This document shows positions 63,911-64,000 of a stretch of DNA of 64,000 bases, piece by piece. The translations under genes were made by a program, and so were the position numbers. The notes below the pieces were generated by a model that saw only the letters and a program-made list of their open reading frames with translations, was not told the DNA's origin and ran no database searches. The DNA comes from Lachnospira sp. UBA4346. Its GTDB lineage: Bacteria > Bacillota > Clostridia > Lachnospirales > Lachnospiraceae. Position 1 is the stretch's first letter, and each line of letters opens with the position of its first letter. The stretch spans positions 75,235 to 139,234 of the forward strand of contig DGTC01000055.1 of the NCBI GenBank assembly GCA_002394205.1. Direction: 5' to 3'.

Positions 63911-64000
63911 GTATACATATACTCAAAAAACCGCACTTCGTGCTTTTTTCGCTACTTCATAACTTTGTTTTCTCGTTAATGGCTTGAAAAAAACAAATGC
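63911..64000 (-). repeat. Third, inverted copy of the hairpin-rich repeat (cut by window edge)
   Basis: Read on the minus strand it matches the units at 5001-5255 from GCATTTGTTTTTTTC through AAGCCATTAACGAGAAAAC to GCACGAAGTGCGG. Its SYEV codons differ only at third positions (AGT TAT against AGC TAC), and the hairpin there survives through G-U pairs. It continues beyond the window. Confidence 0.75.

Overview
The window is low-GC DNA from a motile, Gram-positive gut-type anaerobe, most likely a member of the Lachnospiraceae (Clostridia). The evidence is AGGAGG-type ribosome binding sites before almost every gene, lipoprotein signals, a tryptophan T-box, an agr peptide quorum-sensing locus, a flagellin methylase and a GH5 glucanase with aromatic wall-binding-type repeats. 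The genus is an inference; secondary replicons of the Lachnospira eligens or Butyrivibrio kind would fit. No rRNA, tRNA, CRISPR array or intact insertion sequence was seen.

Layout. (1) 0.1-4.9 kb: a yclNOPQ-like iron-siderophore importer with an HxlR-type regulator and a visible operator. (2) 5.0-5.3 kb: a tandem copy of a hairpin-rich repeat; a third, inverted copy runs off the right edge of the window. (3) 6.7-15.9 kb: the replication and partition core of a plasmid-like replicon. It has eight copies of the palindrome TGAACTSAGTTCA in 1.2 kb before parA-parB, an AT-rich iteron origin with a DnaA box, a Rep-like initiator, a zinc/HTH protein and a tyrosine recombinase that lacks several catalytic residues. 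(4) 16-31 kb: MCP, T-box-controlled trpD, CE1-type esterase, FliB, YbaK, ABC-F ATPase, SNF symporter, YoaK-like protein, and a GH5 glucanase coupled to an ABC exporter. (5) 31-34 kb: a queDE-folE-queCF operon behind a probable preQ1 riboswitch, with a candidate C-rich small RNA just upstream. (6) 34.5-41.6 kb: a heterodimeric ABC exporter with MarR regulator, a YolD/Y-family polymerase pair with a LexA box, and a DUF2798 protein. (7) 41.6-46.5 kb: PatB, DUF3737, and a MetH/MetF fusion. (8) 46.7-50.1 kb: a complete agr locus (agrA-agrC-agrB-agrD) with two matching promoters, one firing into a ~300-nt terminated non-coding stretch that resembles RNAIII in position. (9) 50-64 kb: M18 peptidase, ThiD, purine permease, PtsI with a long structured leader, Ca2+/Na+ antiporter, AI-2E-family permease, two small membrane proteins and SbcCD.

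How it fits together: a plasmid-type origin and centromere sit among metabolic and housekeeping genes (queuosine, PTS enzyme I, trpD, MetH/MetF, SbcCD). This points to a chromid or megaplasmid rather than a small plasmid or a main-chromosome oriC. The least described elements are the parS-like array with an extra copy inside sbcC, the degenerate recombinase beside the initiator, the agr-linked RNA, and the C-rich small RNA upstream of the queuosine operon.
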